DNA of 64,000 nucleotides from Dactylis glomerata. Lineage: Eukaryota; Streptophyta; Magnoliopsida; Poales; Poaceae. Shown here in pieces: positions 11,744 through 23,644 of the stretch (position 1 is its first letter; each line of letters starts with the position of its first letter). Location of the stretch: assembly GCA_007115705.1 (NCBI GenBank), contig QXEO01000236.1, positions 800,642 to 864,641 on the forward strand, written 5' to 3'. The notes beneath the pieces were generated by a model. The model was not told the origin of the DNA and did no database searches. It worked only from the letters and a program-made list of their open reading frames with translations. A program made the position numbers and the translations under genes.

Positions 11744-12812
11744 CTTACTGGCCGGGATAAGGCGTGAGAGCCGGAGTCCCGTGGTGTTATTCCTATCAAG
11801 GCCGGAGAAAAGAGGGAGGTTAGTCTCTCCGGCAAACCACTCTCACAGATGTTAGCAGGAATAGAAGATCTACCGAGGCAGTTAAAATTGGAAATAATCA
11901 GGGATATAATCTCTGCGGAAGAACACCTGTGAGCTGTTACGAAACACTGCTAGCAATGCTAATCGAAGCAACGAAATATCCAGCAAAGGAACTACCATGG
12001 ATACAAACCAGTGAGGCTACCACAGCCTAGTTGCAGAAGAGCAGGGAAAGGAAGAACAGAGGAAGAGGAACTCACCGGAGCTTGGCCTACGGCGATGGAG
12101 CGGCGGCGGCAAGTGTGCAGAGGAAGATCCAATCTCCCTGCAAGGCTGCGAGGAGAAGAGGCGGCGGTGGCGTCGTCGACGATGACGCCGGACGTCGGCA
12201 AGCGGAGGCGCCGGCGTGCAGGTGGACGACGGCGGCAGCTTCCCTTCTCGGTTTCTTGGTCCGGCGGCGAAGCGCAAGGGGCAGAGGATCTGAGGAAGAA
12301 GGCACTGTGGCGGGGGTAAAAAGAATAAGTTACCCCCACCCCGTATTTATACCGAGGAGGCCGGTCGTGGGGGTCGTAGGGAGGATAGTGCTCCACTCCC
12401 CCGACCGTTTCTGCGGCGAGGCGCCACGTGGCGGCACAGAGTGGGGCGGCGGTTCCTGTAACCGTGCCATGACGCAATGATGGCAAGAAGTAACTGCTGC
12501 ACCGTGAACCGTCACATCGTGGGTGACCGTTCGAGGTGGCAGGGCAGTTACAAGTTTCGATGCAAAGCTGTCAGGCATGGCTTCTCGAGGAAGACTCGTC
12601 TATATGTCGGATTAATTGCCCGATGTATATGTTCCGTCCGGAATACCCTCGGGACCGGCCGGAATAAGTTTTTGGAACAGGAACAGAGGCCGGGATATGT
12701 GCAGATGTGCCGGCATATAATCTGATCGCCGGGGCATAATGAAGAAAGGTATGTTGAACCTGTCAAGGCTCCACAGTTATGACTGGGGAACCTCGGCAGC
12801 TTCGGGGACTAG
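11744..12812 (-). other. Promoter and 5' leader of the antisense gene, then end of Element 1 internal region
   Basis: No long conserved ORF. On the minus strand it contains the TATA box (12351-12344), a GC-rich leader and a possible splice donor (CCG|GTGAGT near 12076-12070), so the 5' UTR may be spliced. Between 12580 and 12800 family words (TGCCGGCATA and variants) recur. The last bases before the LTR (about 12796-12812) are G-rich and act as the polypurine-tract candidate. Confidence 0.55.
12344..12351 (-). promoter_or_regulatory. TATA box of the antisense gene of Element 1
   Basis: The minus strand reads TATAAATA in a GC-rich surround. It lies about 600 bp upstream of the chosen ATG (11743), and the long leader contains a plausible splice donor. 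Element 2a has a TATATATA at the equivalent place. Confidence 0.55.
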
Positions 12813-13776
12813 TGTCGGGGGGATGACCCCCGGTAGGGTCAAGAGAGTAGAAAGACACAAGGTCTATGATTGACTTTATGCCGGGTTATCAAGGAAGGGC
12901 CTGGCAGGAATATAAGAGCATCGGCCAGGCCGGCATATAATGTGTATCCCGGCTGATACTTGGATATGCCGGCATAGCCGGAATACTTATAAAAGTGTGC
13001 CGGCATATACTTAGATATGCCGGCCTAACCATTTGGTGTGTTGTGCAGGAGCAGGGGAGGCCGGATTACCCGACCATCGTAGGTCGTTGGTCCGGCATAT
13101 AAAGTCCTGGGTATGGCCAACGGTCATATCCGGGATACTTAAGTCAACCAAGGTGTCACATCCCTACAATCAAGGAAGAAAACATCCCAGCATGGTAGCA
13201 GAGTAAGATGGCAGGGTGCACAGTGGAGGTTACCTACCCTCACTGTGCACAAGTACGAGCTTACCGCACAGAGGTAAGGCCACAGTTCAAGAGGTACAAG
13301 GTACAGCAAGGGGAGTCCCATCGAGAGCAATCAGGGAGAAAGTCGTGGGCGTCTTCCCTCGACAGCAAGTCCTGTTTGGAGTGTAGTTGGTGTCTCCTGG
13401 TCTTCTATGACCGTTGTAACCCTGGCCACCACTATATAAGGTGGCATAGGGAGCCCTGGTAAAGGGTTGGTGGCTGGAAGAAGGTTAGAAGGTTGAAGGT
13501 TGGTTGGTCACTCTGTGTTCCTACACTTAGCAGTTCATCTTCCTTCTCTAGCAGAGAGCTTGGAAGCACCATTGTTGTGTACTACATCAACCCAAATATA
13601 CCATCAGTAGAGCAGGAGTAGGGGTGTTATCTCCTTACGAGAGCCCCGAACCTGGGTAGATCAGTGTCTCTTTCTGTCGTGCTTTTTAGCTCGTTCCCCT
13701 CTCCCGAATCCTCCAGCATCTAGTTCGGCCCCCATTTAAGCCATCCTATGGCATATGCTGTTTCACCACGACGACA
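12813..13776 (+). repeat. 3' LTR of Element 1 (964 bp)
   Basis: Starts TGTCGGGGGGATGACCCCCG and ends ACGACA, the TG...CA form of an LTR, preceded by a G-rich tract. TATATAAG at 13433-13440 is the promoter box. A block shared with other LTRs here (GTAGGGG...GAACCTGGGTAGA) lies at 13617-13660. Palindromic TATGCCGGCATA-type words are frequent (near 12930, 12964, 13000, 13018, 13091). Confidence 0.85.
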
Positions 13777-13842
13777 GAAGCCCCATAGCGGATCGAATAT
13801 GAGAATCTGCCATGGCGCTCGGGGGCTACTGGGAATACATAC

Positions 13843-15598
13843 CTCTTTAACAAGGCTAGTTCTCTGGACAAATGCTGCCATAGCGGATGACACATGGTTA
13901 CTGGCCTCCTCTTGTAAATGGTCAAGGCGGAAAAGAGCTTCTGATTTCTTCTTCCACTTTGAGGCCTCCCCAGCTCCTGCGTCCATCTGGACCATTTTTC
14001 CGCCAAAGCTCACCTTCTTGGCACTTTTAGCAGGGTGGTCCGACGGTCCAACATTTTTCTCTGGAGCATCCGCCATCTTGCTAACCCGTTGGGTAGAAGT
14101 GGAAGGCCCAGTTGGGCGGACAGGAGCATCGGGTGTAGGCGGAATGGCAGCAGGAGATGGCTTGGCCCTTGGAGGTTTCTGGCCAGGAACTTTTCTTCTC
14201 TTATGCGCAAAAAACAGTCACGGATCAGAACAAGTCAAGTTATACATGGTATGAAGACAAGTCATGGATTTTCCTTACTTCCGCTCTGGCAGGTTGATAG
14301 TGGCGGACTGCTCGGGCACAGTGTCCAAATGGCCGTGTAGAGCAGGGGACGGATGGCGGGAGATGACTCTCTTGCCTAGTCCACGAACACGCCCACCGGC
14401 ACCGCGAACGCCGTGAGGTACCGCTGTTATGGGCTCATCTGCCACTACCTCCTCTTCCGCCACCTTTTGTCTTTTGGGAGATGAGGATGTTTCGTCCTCA
14501 TCGTCAGTAAGCTCTTTCGTCCGAGGATAACGGACGAGACGGCTCAGCTCGGAAGGTGGTAGGGAAGAAAGCTGCGGAGAGATGCGAAGTTATTTAAGGA
14601 AAATAAGTTGTTATTACGGAATAAGGAGAGACTCTCACCTTTGGACAACTGCCATTCTCATACATAGGAATCTTTAGCTTCAAAGGTTCATCCCGCCCCA
14701 CCTTAATGATGTTGCGGATTCGGAGCTCGATTTCTTCAGCAGATAGTTCCTCCTTGGAATAGCGCTGAGGATCGTCAACTCCGCTATATTCACACATCAG
14801 GGCTGGGCGGTATTGAAGAGGCTGAATCCGCCGTGAGACCCAGCAGTGGATGGTATCGGCACCTGTCAGTCCAGAAAAGACAAGTTTCAAAGTCCGTTGT
14901 GAGCATAGTTGGCATTCATCATCCATTGTAAAATCGTCCATGACACCCCAGCTATCCTGCTCCTCGGCGGGACCATCAGCAAAGGAACGCAGGCCATACT
15001 TCCTTTCAGGAGGGGCCTGGTCAGCCAGATAGAAGAAGGATCCCCGCCATCCCTTTGCAGAGTCGTGAGGGATAATGTAGGGGTAGGATTTCCCGCTCTG
15101 AGGAACAAAGGAGACCGATCCACAATTGCGAGGATCTCCGTTCGCGTCCTGGTTGTGGCGGATATTAAAGTGTAAGCGGAATAAATCTCCGCGTGGGCTG
15201 ATACCCAGATACCCCTCGCATAGCACGACGAATCCCGCAATGGCGGTGAAGATATTTGGAGCAATGTGGTGTAGCTGTAACCTGTAATGCCAAAGTACGC
15301 CTTTCAGGAAGTAGGATGGCGGAAGACTGAGGCCACGATCGATGTGAGACTTCAATATGACGACCTCTTCATCTGAAGGAGCTGGCATTGCTGCACCAGG
15401 ATCAACCCGCCATCTGGAGATCTCCTTAGCAGCTATACGGCCTTCCTGCTCCAAGGAAGATAGAATCTCCTCGTTTATGTTACGGGAGTCCCAGTTACCT
15501 CCTGAGGTCTCGGGCATGGCGGATTCTGTATCAGAGGACCGCGCTGAGCCCTCAGCGGCTTCGGACTTGGAAGCTTGGCGAGGCGATTCTGGTTCCAT
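13843..15598 (-). pseudogene. 5' half of antisense PF04195-like gene of Element 2a, cut by Element 1
   Basis: Exons (minus): 15598-14639, 14571-14279, 14197-13843, with GT...AG introns (GTGAGA, GTAAGG, GTATGT donors) and consistent phase; together 536 codons. The start at 15598 is the first ATG after the TATA box (15813-15806). Exon 1 carries the PF04195-like domain (SYFLKGVLWHYRLQLHHIAP, VVLCEGYLGI). The first intron falls after that domain, as in Element 1, so gene structure is shared between families. Exon 2 has an acidic Asp/Glu stretch then Lys-Arg (PKRQK). Intron 3 runs into Element 1 at 13776, so the downstream exons are not contiguous. A functional product is unlikely in this arrangement. 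Confidence 0.7.
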
Positions 15599-15805
15599 GG
15601 CGGCTAGCGGCGTGGCGGTAATAACTTCCAAGACTTCAAGCGAAGACGAAGAAGACGATGCCAGCTTGTGGCAGAAAAAGCTACCGGCGGCGAGGATGTT
15701 CCGCGGTGGCTCGTCGGAGATGACGTAGCTCTCGTGGAGGCACTGAGGAGAGAGAATGCGACGGGGGCGAATGAGGGGTGACCGGCCGGGGTTGAGATTC
15801 TAGGG

Positions 15806-15813
15806 TATATATA
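15806..15813 (-). promoter_or_regulatory. TATA box of the antisense gene of Element 2a
   Basis: The minus strand reads CTATATATAC about 210 bp upstream of the ATG at 15598, with no ATG between. Repeated at 22709-22716 in the duplicate. Confidence 0.6.
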
Positions 15814-16194
15814 GACCCCGGACCTCAAGATTCGTGCCCGCCATCACCACCGCTCATCCTGATCGCAGAAACCCTAATCCGGTGACACGTGTCCAGGGGT
15901 AAAAAAGTAACTTCAGTGAAAAACAGTGCGTGCGCTGTAAGTCTTGCCCTAGAAGGAACTACGTGCCGGAATTTATGGTGGATTTCTATGGTATGATCCA
16001 ACGGATCCCGGAAATCTCGCTAAGTTTAACTACGTCGCCTGATCCGTTATTTACGGCGGATTAATAGATGGAAGAAGGAACATCAAGATGACCGCCATCC
16101 CAGCACCGAAAAGAAGCAGAGCTATGGCGGAAGTATCTCACCAAGAACATGCATGGCAGATGTAGATGACAATCTTGAAGTTCCCTAGGGGCTA

Positions 16195-16741
16195 CTCTTG
16201 GGGATATACCAAATAGGCATACCAGCGACGTAGTCCTAAATCAGCAAGCCAGGGTGGCCCATCAGGGGTGGTATGGCGGATTGCCTACCAGGCGGCCCAG
16301 TTGCTGAAGTTGCCACGGCGGTACTGGACGCAGGCGCTTATGGCGGATCCGGAGACAGGCCCATGGCGGATTGCCTTGTAGTACACGCATAGGACTAGTC
16401 TAGGACTCCAAGTTGTATCCGCTCCGGTACCAACGTGTAGCCCACGCCAGGCGCCTTTATAAGCCCGGCGTGGAGCAGCCCTTGAGGCAGAAGAGAAGAG
16501 ACAACACAATAGCTAGGTTACGGCGGATCGCATAGCGAGATAGCCAACCTCCTCATTGTAATCGAGCACTTGTTGCCATATAGTGAATTATAGCAGCACG
16601 TAGGGTCTCGCCACCGTTGCGGGATCTGAAGCTGGGTAAACTCGTGCTACCACCGTCTCGGATCGCTCCACCATGTTCACCCCCTTCCACAAACCGCCAT
16701 ACCCCTACCTCTATGGCAGATCTGTTGACGAAACCACGACA
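16195..16741 (+). repeat. 3' LTR of Element 2a (547 bp)
   Basis: Preceded by the tract CCTAGGGGCTAC. Starts TCTTGGGGATATACC (the usual TG appears mutated to TC) and ends CCACGACA. A TATA-like TTTATAA lies at 16456-16462 and a leader block ending GCTGGGTAAA at 16631-16640. GGCGGAT words occur near 16275, 16342, 16367 and 16523. Confidence 0.7.
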
Positions 16742-19700
16742 GAGGCACTGCAGCTGTCTACCCGATGATATCCAAGTGCGAGCGGGCTCTCAATGCCCTC
16801 ACGCTCCGTACTACGCCCTATGACCCTGATTATGTCGAAGGGCTGTACTCAGATTACACATGTTCAGACGACGACGACATCTACCCCGAAGCTAATGGAA
16901 AAATAGGCAATTCAGATAGCTCATACTCAAGCAAATCTGCAACATCAAGCAACGGGTACATGGTCGATTACGACTCCAACCTTATAATCGAGGTCAAATC
17001 TTACCTCAGAGACGATGACACCTATCCTCCAGCGTTGGGCGAAATCAGCGATGACTCGATCCCACCGTTTGGAGGACACTGCATGATGGGATCACATGGA
17101 GATGGGAACGAGAATAGAGCCAACGACGGCCGAAACCGGTCAAACACTGGCCGACAGTTCATAACACAAGACCAGATCCGGTACGCAAGGAGAGTGTACG
17201 CGGGTGAAGCAGATATGGGCCCTAACCCGAGCCCGCAGGAGCTAGCTGCGCTCTGGTTCGTCGTCCAAGAGCAGAAGGACCAGATCAGCGCTGACAGGCG
17301 TATCTTGGAGCGATGCAGAGACGAGGCCGACGCGTCCAGCAGAAGACGGGCCGCACTATCGTCCCACTATTTGTCAAGCGTCCAACATAGGACACAGTCA
17401 CATATCCCACCTGGGGCCGATATGCATGATGTCGCCCGAAATTTGGAAGCGGAGTTTAATGAAACAGACCTGCTACCCAAGACCAAGGAAGCTGCAATCA
17501 TGGCAACAGCAGCATACATTGCTGCGAACGCAGCCAACGACGACGAGCATATAAGGCACTTACAGAATCTGGCACTCGAAGGAGTTAGGGTGCTTCAAGG
17601 CACAGCTAACCAAGAGCGCGAAACGACACAGAGAAGGGCCATTCCGCCAGTCAAACAGCCTAGACACCCAGCAGCAGCGCCAACAATCGCGCCCAGGACT
17701 CAAATGGTGGAGCCTATCAACGGAGAGCTTCGACATGGCTTGGCTCAGAACAGAGTCGACAACGGGCGTGCGCGACGCGATGCCCGTCGCTTCGAGGAGG
17801 AATGTGATCTGGAGGCGTTCGTCGGCAATCACGATGGGCTGTGCGGAGTGGAGTGGAGTGCTTTAGCCTCCTAATCCGTTCCACACCATTGCCGAAAGGG
17901 ATCAACTTAGCGACGGTGTGGTCAAGTTCAATGGGCAGCAGGACCCTCGAATTTGGCTCGATGACTTCATGACCACCGTCACCATTGGCGGTGGATCTAG
18001 AGATAATACTCTCTAGTTGCTATCACTGCACTTGAAGGACAACGCAAGGGCATGGCTGAACAACCTTGCTCCGAACAGCATCCGCTCTTGGGAGGAGTTT
18101 CGGCAAGCGTTTATCGCCAACTTTCGAGGTACCTTGTGCCGGCCCACGTCATTCCAAGAGTTACGCTTGTGCGTACAAAGGACTGGAGAAAATCTGAGGT
18201 CATACATCTCACGATGGATCAGTCTCCGCAACACGGCAGAAAATATTTTGCCCGAGAGGGCCATCGATGCCTTTCGGGACGGTCTCATCCGACGCGACTT
18301 CAAAGAGGAGCTGGGGCGCTGCAAGCCGAAGACCGTCGACCATCTCATGAGCTTGGCGAACGAGTGGGCTGATGGAGAAGATTCCATCGCGGCACCTAGA
18401 AGCCGCCGCCGATCAGCGGAGCATGACGTCGATGCGAAAGATCAGTTTCACAACAATCCCCCAAAAGAAAGGTCATCGGAACCGCTACGATGACGTAGAC
18501 GCCACGGATCTGGTAGCAGCAGGCTACGTTAATGAGGACCGTGACGATAATCGCGACGGAACGCGACGAGGAAACAACTAATATGGCAGTAGTAGCAGGA
18601 GCGCTGGCCGCGATTCGAAGCCAAGAACGGAGTGGCGCCGACGACGTGATCAGCCACAGCTGTCAGCGGAAGAGATGCTCGATGGGGCATGCAAAAGGCA
18701 CATGTACCTCGATAAAGATGGAATCCGAAGACCCACTCATCTCCTCATCGAGTGCAGGGAATTCCTTCGCCTCAGTCGAGCACTTCAGGAGAGGATGCAA
18801 ACCGAGCAGCCGGTGGTCGGTGCGATAGCTTACAATGCTCCACCACCACCGCCTAATTCAACAGTGAGCATGGTACAACAGGGCCACCAAGCCGCCACAA
18901 TCCAGCATGTCGAGCCACGATAGCCGGCTGTTGAAGAGGAGGCGTTCCCGCCACCATGAGGATTCGTGCCCATGATTCAGAGAGGGCGTCCGACGAACAA
19001 AGTCCAGCGGAAGCGTGCAAGGGAGGTTTTCCATGCCGAACACGCACCACCTACCACGCCCGAATATCTGAACTAGTCAGAACACCCAATCGGCTTTGAC
19101 CGGTCAGATCATCCACCAAAGATCCCTTGCCTTGGACACCACGCCTTGGTCCTCGAAGCGCAAATAGGAGGCTTCACCTCCAAAAAAGTGTTCATGGATG
19201 GAGGGAGCAGCTTGAATCTCATCTATGCGGACACATTATGGAAGATCAAGATCCTGATAGACAACCTCTTGCCAACAGAGACGTCCTTTCATGGAATCGT
19301 CCCGGGAAAACCAACGTATCCGTTGGGGGCTATACATCTGGACGTTATCTTCGGAACTCCATCAAACTTCAGGAAGGAGAAGATCAAATTTGAGGTCGTT
19401 GATTGGCCCTCGCAGTATCACGCTATTCTCAAGCGGCCAGCGTTCGCCCGATTTATGGCAGTTCCACATTACGCTTACCTAAAGCTGCGGATGCCAGCAA
19501 ACAGAGGACCACTGATGATTAGTGGAAGCTTCGCCCGCTGACAAGGACTTCAACAGCATGTCCCAAACATTCGGGGTCCACGAGGAGCTCAACCATATTA
19601 GGGAAAGCACTAGCATGGACGTCGATCCACCGGCGCAGCAGAACGCCCCAGAACTCTCATTCGACGCCAGCAAAGACACTCGAGAGCAGCAGATCCACCC

Positions 19701-19752
19701 GACGGATCCAACCAAGATGGCGCGGGTGTCGAATTCTCTCTCTCCCGCATAG
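16742..19752 (+). pseudogene. gag-protease of Element 2b, copy 1
   Basis: Open from 16742 to a stop at 17872-17874, with an acidic Ser/Asp-rich N-terminus and a charged helical segment. The frame then shifts near 17860 and the capsid core (FNGQQDPRIWLDDFM onward) continues with a TAG at 18014-18016. The zinc-knuckle region (about 18670-18760) and the linker to about 19080 contain more stops. The protease (about 19146-19541) has M-D-G-G-S-S near 19195, the Asp-Gly-Gly variant seen in the other elements here. The region ends at the conserved UAG (19750-19752). Too broken to make Gag. Confidence 0.75.
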
Positions 19753-22005
19753 AAAAGCGCGCTCATCGGGTTCCTCCCTAAGCACTAGAGGATGTTCGCC
19801 TGGTGTCCAGCAGATATGCCAGGCATCCCCAAGGAACTCGCCGAGCACAAGCTCAAGATCTTTCCGAACGCAAAACCGATCAAGCAGACGATGCGTTGCT
19901 ACAACCCAGAGAAGTCCCGAGCAATGGGCGAGGAAATAAATCGCCTTCTCAAGGCGAAGTTCATCAGAGAGATTAAGGAAGCCACGTGGCTTTCGCCACC
20001 GGTCATGGTGGAGAAAAAGGACACCAAGATCTACAGGATGTGCATCGATTTCACGGCACTGAACAAGCATTGCCTGAAGGACTACTTCCCTCTACCTCGA
20101 ATCGACCAGATCATCAATTCTACCGCCGGTTGCGAGCGCCTTTCATTCCTCGACGCGTACTCTGGGTACAACCAGATAAGACGAAAGGTCGAAGATGAAG
20201 ACAAGATGGCATTCATCACCCCACACGGGGTGTACTGTTACATGATGATGCCCTTCGGGCTCAAAAATGCGGGAGCCACCTATCAACGGTGCATGCAGGC
20301 GTGCCTAAAGGAGGAGATCGGCCGTAACATAGAAGTCTACGTCGACGATATCGTCATCAAGACCACGAAAGCAGACAGCCTGCTCGACGACCTGCGAGAA
20401 ACCTTCGCCGACCTCGACCGCTACAGCATCAAGCTCAACCCGAAGAAATGCTCCTTTGGGGTGCCTACAGTCCAACTGCTGGGCTACCTCATCTCTGAAA
20501 GAGGAATCGAGGGCAACCCAAAGAAGATCCAAGCGATCGTCAACATGTAACCGCCACAGACGCTTCGACATGTCCAGCAGCTGACGGGTCGACTAGCAGC
20601 ACTCAGCCGCTTTATAAGCAAGCTCGGTGAAAAAGCTCTCCCCTTCTATCGGCTGCTCCGGAAGATGGACAACTTCACATGGACAGAAGAGGCACAAGCC
20701 GCGTTCGATGATCTCAAGCGTCGCCTTTTAACGTCTCTAGTCCTCGTTACTCCTCGAGAGAAAGAGCCGATGTTGCTATACATAGCGGCCACGAACCAAG
20801 TTGTCAGTTTGGCCGTGGTGGTCGAGCGTGCGGAAGATGGCAAAGAGCACGGAGTACAAAGACCAGTATACTATCTCAGCAAAGTCCTGTCTCCAACCAA
20901 GCAAAGGTACCCTCATTACCAGAAGCTAGCATATGCCATCTACATGATAAGGAAAAAATTGCCGCATTACTTCGAGTGTCACTCCATCATAGTAGTGGCC
21001 TCGAATCCAGTATCCAGCATCCTCAACAATCCCGATGCCACAGGGCATGTGTCGCTATGGGGGATCACTTTGGGGCCCTGGGAGATCATATACCAGCGCC
21101 AGTCGGCAATCAAGTCACAAGTCCTGCCAGATTTCATAGCCGAATGGACAGAAGCACAGATGCCCGAACTCCCGGACCTGTCGAACTGTTGGACCATTTA
21201 TGTCGACGGGTCAAAGCGGGTTTCAGGAGCAGGAGCAGGAGTGGTACTCGTGTCAGCACAAGGGGACAAGATGCGCTATGTCCTCCGTATGCGTTTCACG
21301 AACCCCTCGAACAACAAAGCGGAGTATGAAGCCGTTCTGCACGGCATGAGAATGGCGAAAGCCTGTGGAGCCACCCGCATCAAGATCCACGGAGACTTGA
21401 ATCTCATCGCCCAACAAGTCATGAAGGAGTGCGATGCGACCTACGCAAACATGATTGCATACCGCGCCATGTACGACAAGCTTGAAGGCAACTTCGAAGG
21501 GTGCGAGGTGATGCACATCGGCAGGGACAGCAATGAAGAGGCAGACAACCTAGCCAACATCGGCTCCAAGTGTTTACCGATACCACCAGGAGTGTTTTTC
21601 GAGCAGATATTCGAACGCTCCGTCAGGATCAAGCCAGCCATCGATCCGGCGTTAGCAACACGCTCGGGGGCCAAGCAATCAGGCTCTGCTCCAGCAACGG
21701 GAACAGCAGACCTCCCCAAGGAAGCGGCCTCAATCATGCTCGTCGAAGCAATCTAGACGAAGACATACCTAGCCTACCTGGCGCAAGGCGAACTCCCAGA
21801 AGACCCCATCCATCATTGACAGGTCATGCGACTCTCCAAGGCCTTCACGATAATCAATGGAGAACTCTACAATCGTAGCACTACAGGTGTTCTCCAGCGG
21901 TGCATAGCGCAAGAAGACGGAATCGCCCTCCTTCAAGAGATCCATGAAGGGACCTGCGGGCATCATGCCAGCAGTTGAACTCTCGTCGCTAAGGCTTTTT
22001 GATCG
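19753..22005 (+). pseudogene. pol of Element 2b, copy 1 (RT and RNase H domains), cut at the n
   Basis: One frame with isolated stops throughout: TAG at 19789-19791, TAA at 20548-20550 within RT, TAG at 21754-21756 before the integrase. RT shows YVDDIVIKT near 20340. The first RNase H (LLYIAATNQ) lacks the catalytic Asp; the second has YVDGSK and NNKAEYEAV (about 21200-21330). The integrase finger begins (GTCGHHASS) and breaks off at 22005. The natural continuation is at 28909. Confidence 0.75.
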
Positions 22006-22006
22006 N
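22006..22006. other. Single ambiguous base (n) joining two identical copies
   Basis: The only non-ACGT base in the window, exactly at the boundary of the duplication. G would fit both the continuation of copy 1 (28909) and the base before copy 2 (15103). Best read as a contig join. Confidence 0.9.
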
Positions 22007-22501
22007 AACAAAGGAGACCGATCCACAATTGCGAGGATCTCCGTTCGCGTCCTGGTTGTGGCGGATATTAAAGTGTAAGCGGAATAAATCTCCGCGTGGG
22101 CTGATACCCAGATACCCCTCGCATAGCACGACGAATCCCGCAATGGCGGTGAAGATATTTGGAGCAATGTGGTGTAGCTGTAACCTGTAATGCCAAAGTA
22201 CGCCTTTCAGGAAGTAGGATGGCGGAAGACTGAGGCCACGATCGATGTGAGACTTCAATATGACGACCTCTTCATCTGAAGGAGCTGGCATTGCTGCACC
22301 AGGATCAACCCGCCATCTGGAGATCTCCTTAGCAGCTATACGGCCTTCCTGCTCCAAGGAAGATAGAATCTCCTCGTTTATGTTACGGGAGTCCCAGTTA
22401 CCTCCTGAGGTCTCGGGCATGGCGGATTCTGTATCAGAGGACCGCGCTGAGCCCTCAGCGGCTTCGGACTTGGAAGCTTGGCGAGGCGATTCTGGTTCCA
22501 T
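22007..22501 (-). pseudogene. Duplicate of antisense exon 1 of Element 2a, 3' cut at the n
   Basis: Identical to 15104-15598: start ATG at 22501, PF04195-like domain start. Coding stops being contiguous at the ambiguous base, so it is not an independent gene. Confidence 0.8.
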
Positions 22502-23097
22502 GGCGGCTAGCGGCGTGGCGGTAATAACTTCCAAGACTTCAAGCGAAGACGAAGAAGACGATGCCAGCTTGTGGCAGAAAAAGCTACCGGCGGCGAGGAT
22601 GTTCCGCGGTGGCTCGTCGGAGATGACGTAGCTCTCGTGGAGGCACTGAGGAGAGAGAATGCGACGGGGGCGAATGAGGGGTGACCGGCCGGGGTTGAGA
22701 TTCTAGGGTATATATAGACCCCGGACCTCAAGATTCGTGCCCGCCATCACCACCGCTCATCCTGATCGCAGAAACCCTAATCCGGTGACACGTGTCCAGG
22801 GGTAAAAAAGTAACTTCAGTGAAAAACAGTGCGTGCGCTGTAAGTCTTGCCCTAGAAGGAACTACGTGCCGGAATTTATGGTGGATTTCTATGGTATGAT
22901 CCAACGGATCCCGGAAATCTCGCTAAGTTTAACTACGTCGCCTGATCCGTTATTTACGGCGGATTAATAGATGGAAGAAGGAACATCAAGATGACCGCCA
23001 TCCCAGCACCGAAAAGAAGCAGAGCTATGGCGGAAGTATCTCACCAAGAACATGCATGGCAGATGTAGATGACAATCTTGAAGTTCCCTAGGGGCTA

Positions 23098-23644
23098 CTC
23101 TTGGGGATATACCAAATAGGCATACCAGCGACGTAGTCCTAAATCAGCAAGCCAGGGTGGCCCATCAGGGGTGGTATGGCGGATTGCCTACCAGGCGGCC
23201 CAGTTGCTGAAGTTGCCACGGCGGTACTGGACGCAGGCGCTTATGGCGGATCCGGAGACAGGCCCATGGCGGATTGCCTTGTAGTACACGCATAGGACTA
23301 GTCTAGGACTCCAAGTTGTATCCGCTCCGGTACCAACGTGTAGCCCACGCCAGGCGCCTTTATAAGCCCGGCGTGGAGCAGCCCTTGAGGCAGAAGAGAA
23401 GAGACAACACAATAGCTAGGTTACGGCGGATCGCATAGCGAGATAGCCAACCTCCTCATTGTAATCGAGCACTTGTTGCCATATAGTGAATTATAGCAGC
23501 ACGTAGGGTCTCGCCACCGTTGCGGGATCTGAAGCTGGGTAAACTCGTGCTACCACCGTCTCGGATCGCTCCACCATGTTCACCCCCTTCCACAAACCGC
23601 CATACCCCTACCTCTATGGCAGATCTGTTGACGAAACCACGACA
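23098..23644 (+). repeat. Duplicate of the 3' LTR of Element 2a
   Basis: Identical to 16195-16741, again followed directly by gag of Element 2b. Real independent copies would be expected to differ. Confidence 0.8.

Larger units (their letters stand above)
1..13776 (+). mobile_element. Element 1: Tat-type Ty3/Gypsy retrotransposon, 5' part outside window
   Basis: Order seen: gag, protease, in-frame UAG, RT, degenerate RNase H, second RNase H, integrase (all +), a seven-exon gene on the minus strand, then a 3' LTR (12813-13776). Two successive RNase H domains and a long 3' region with an antisense gene are known traits of the Tat lineage (Grande, RIRE2, Retand, Ogre relatives). The 5' LTR and primer-binding site lie left of the window. 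The right flank GAAGC (13777-13781) is the predicted target-site duplication, which cannot be checked. The element interrupts an intron of the antisense gene of Element 2a. Family name not assigned. Confidence 0.85.
13777..16741 (+). mobile_element. Element 2a: 3' fragment of a Gypsy element (antisense gene half plus 3' LTR)
   Basis: Holds three antisense exons, their promoter and a 3' LTR (16195-16741). Its left part is cut by Element 1 at 13776/13777, inside an intron. Directly after the LTR there is no primer-binding site; instead the gag frame of another family (Element 2b) begins. So this is the right end of an element inserted into the gag of 2b, with GAGGC (16742-16746) as predicted target duplication. 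The word TATGGCGGAT marks this family. From 15104 on, the sequence is repeated after the single n. Confidence 0.75.
15104..22005. repeat. Copy 1 of a 6,902-bp identical direct duplication
   Basis: Every stretch compared matches 22007-28908 at a constant offset of 6,903, with no indel or substitution seen, including all stop codons and frameshifts. The two copies are separated by one ambiguous base (22006). The true sequence probably runs from copy 1 straight into 28909. Confidence 0.95.

Noticed and set aside
12011..12486. Arg/Ala-rich ORFs in the promoter region of Element 1
   Set aside because: Several overlapping GC-rich frames, no conserved domain; better explained as leader of the antisense gene.
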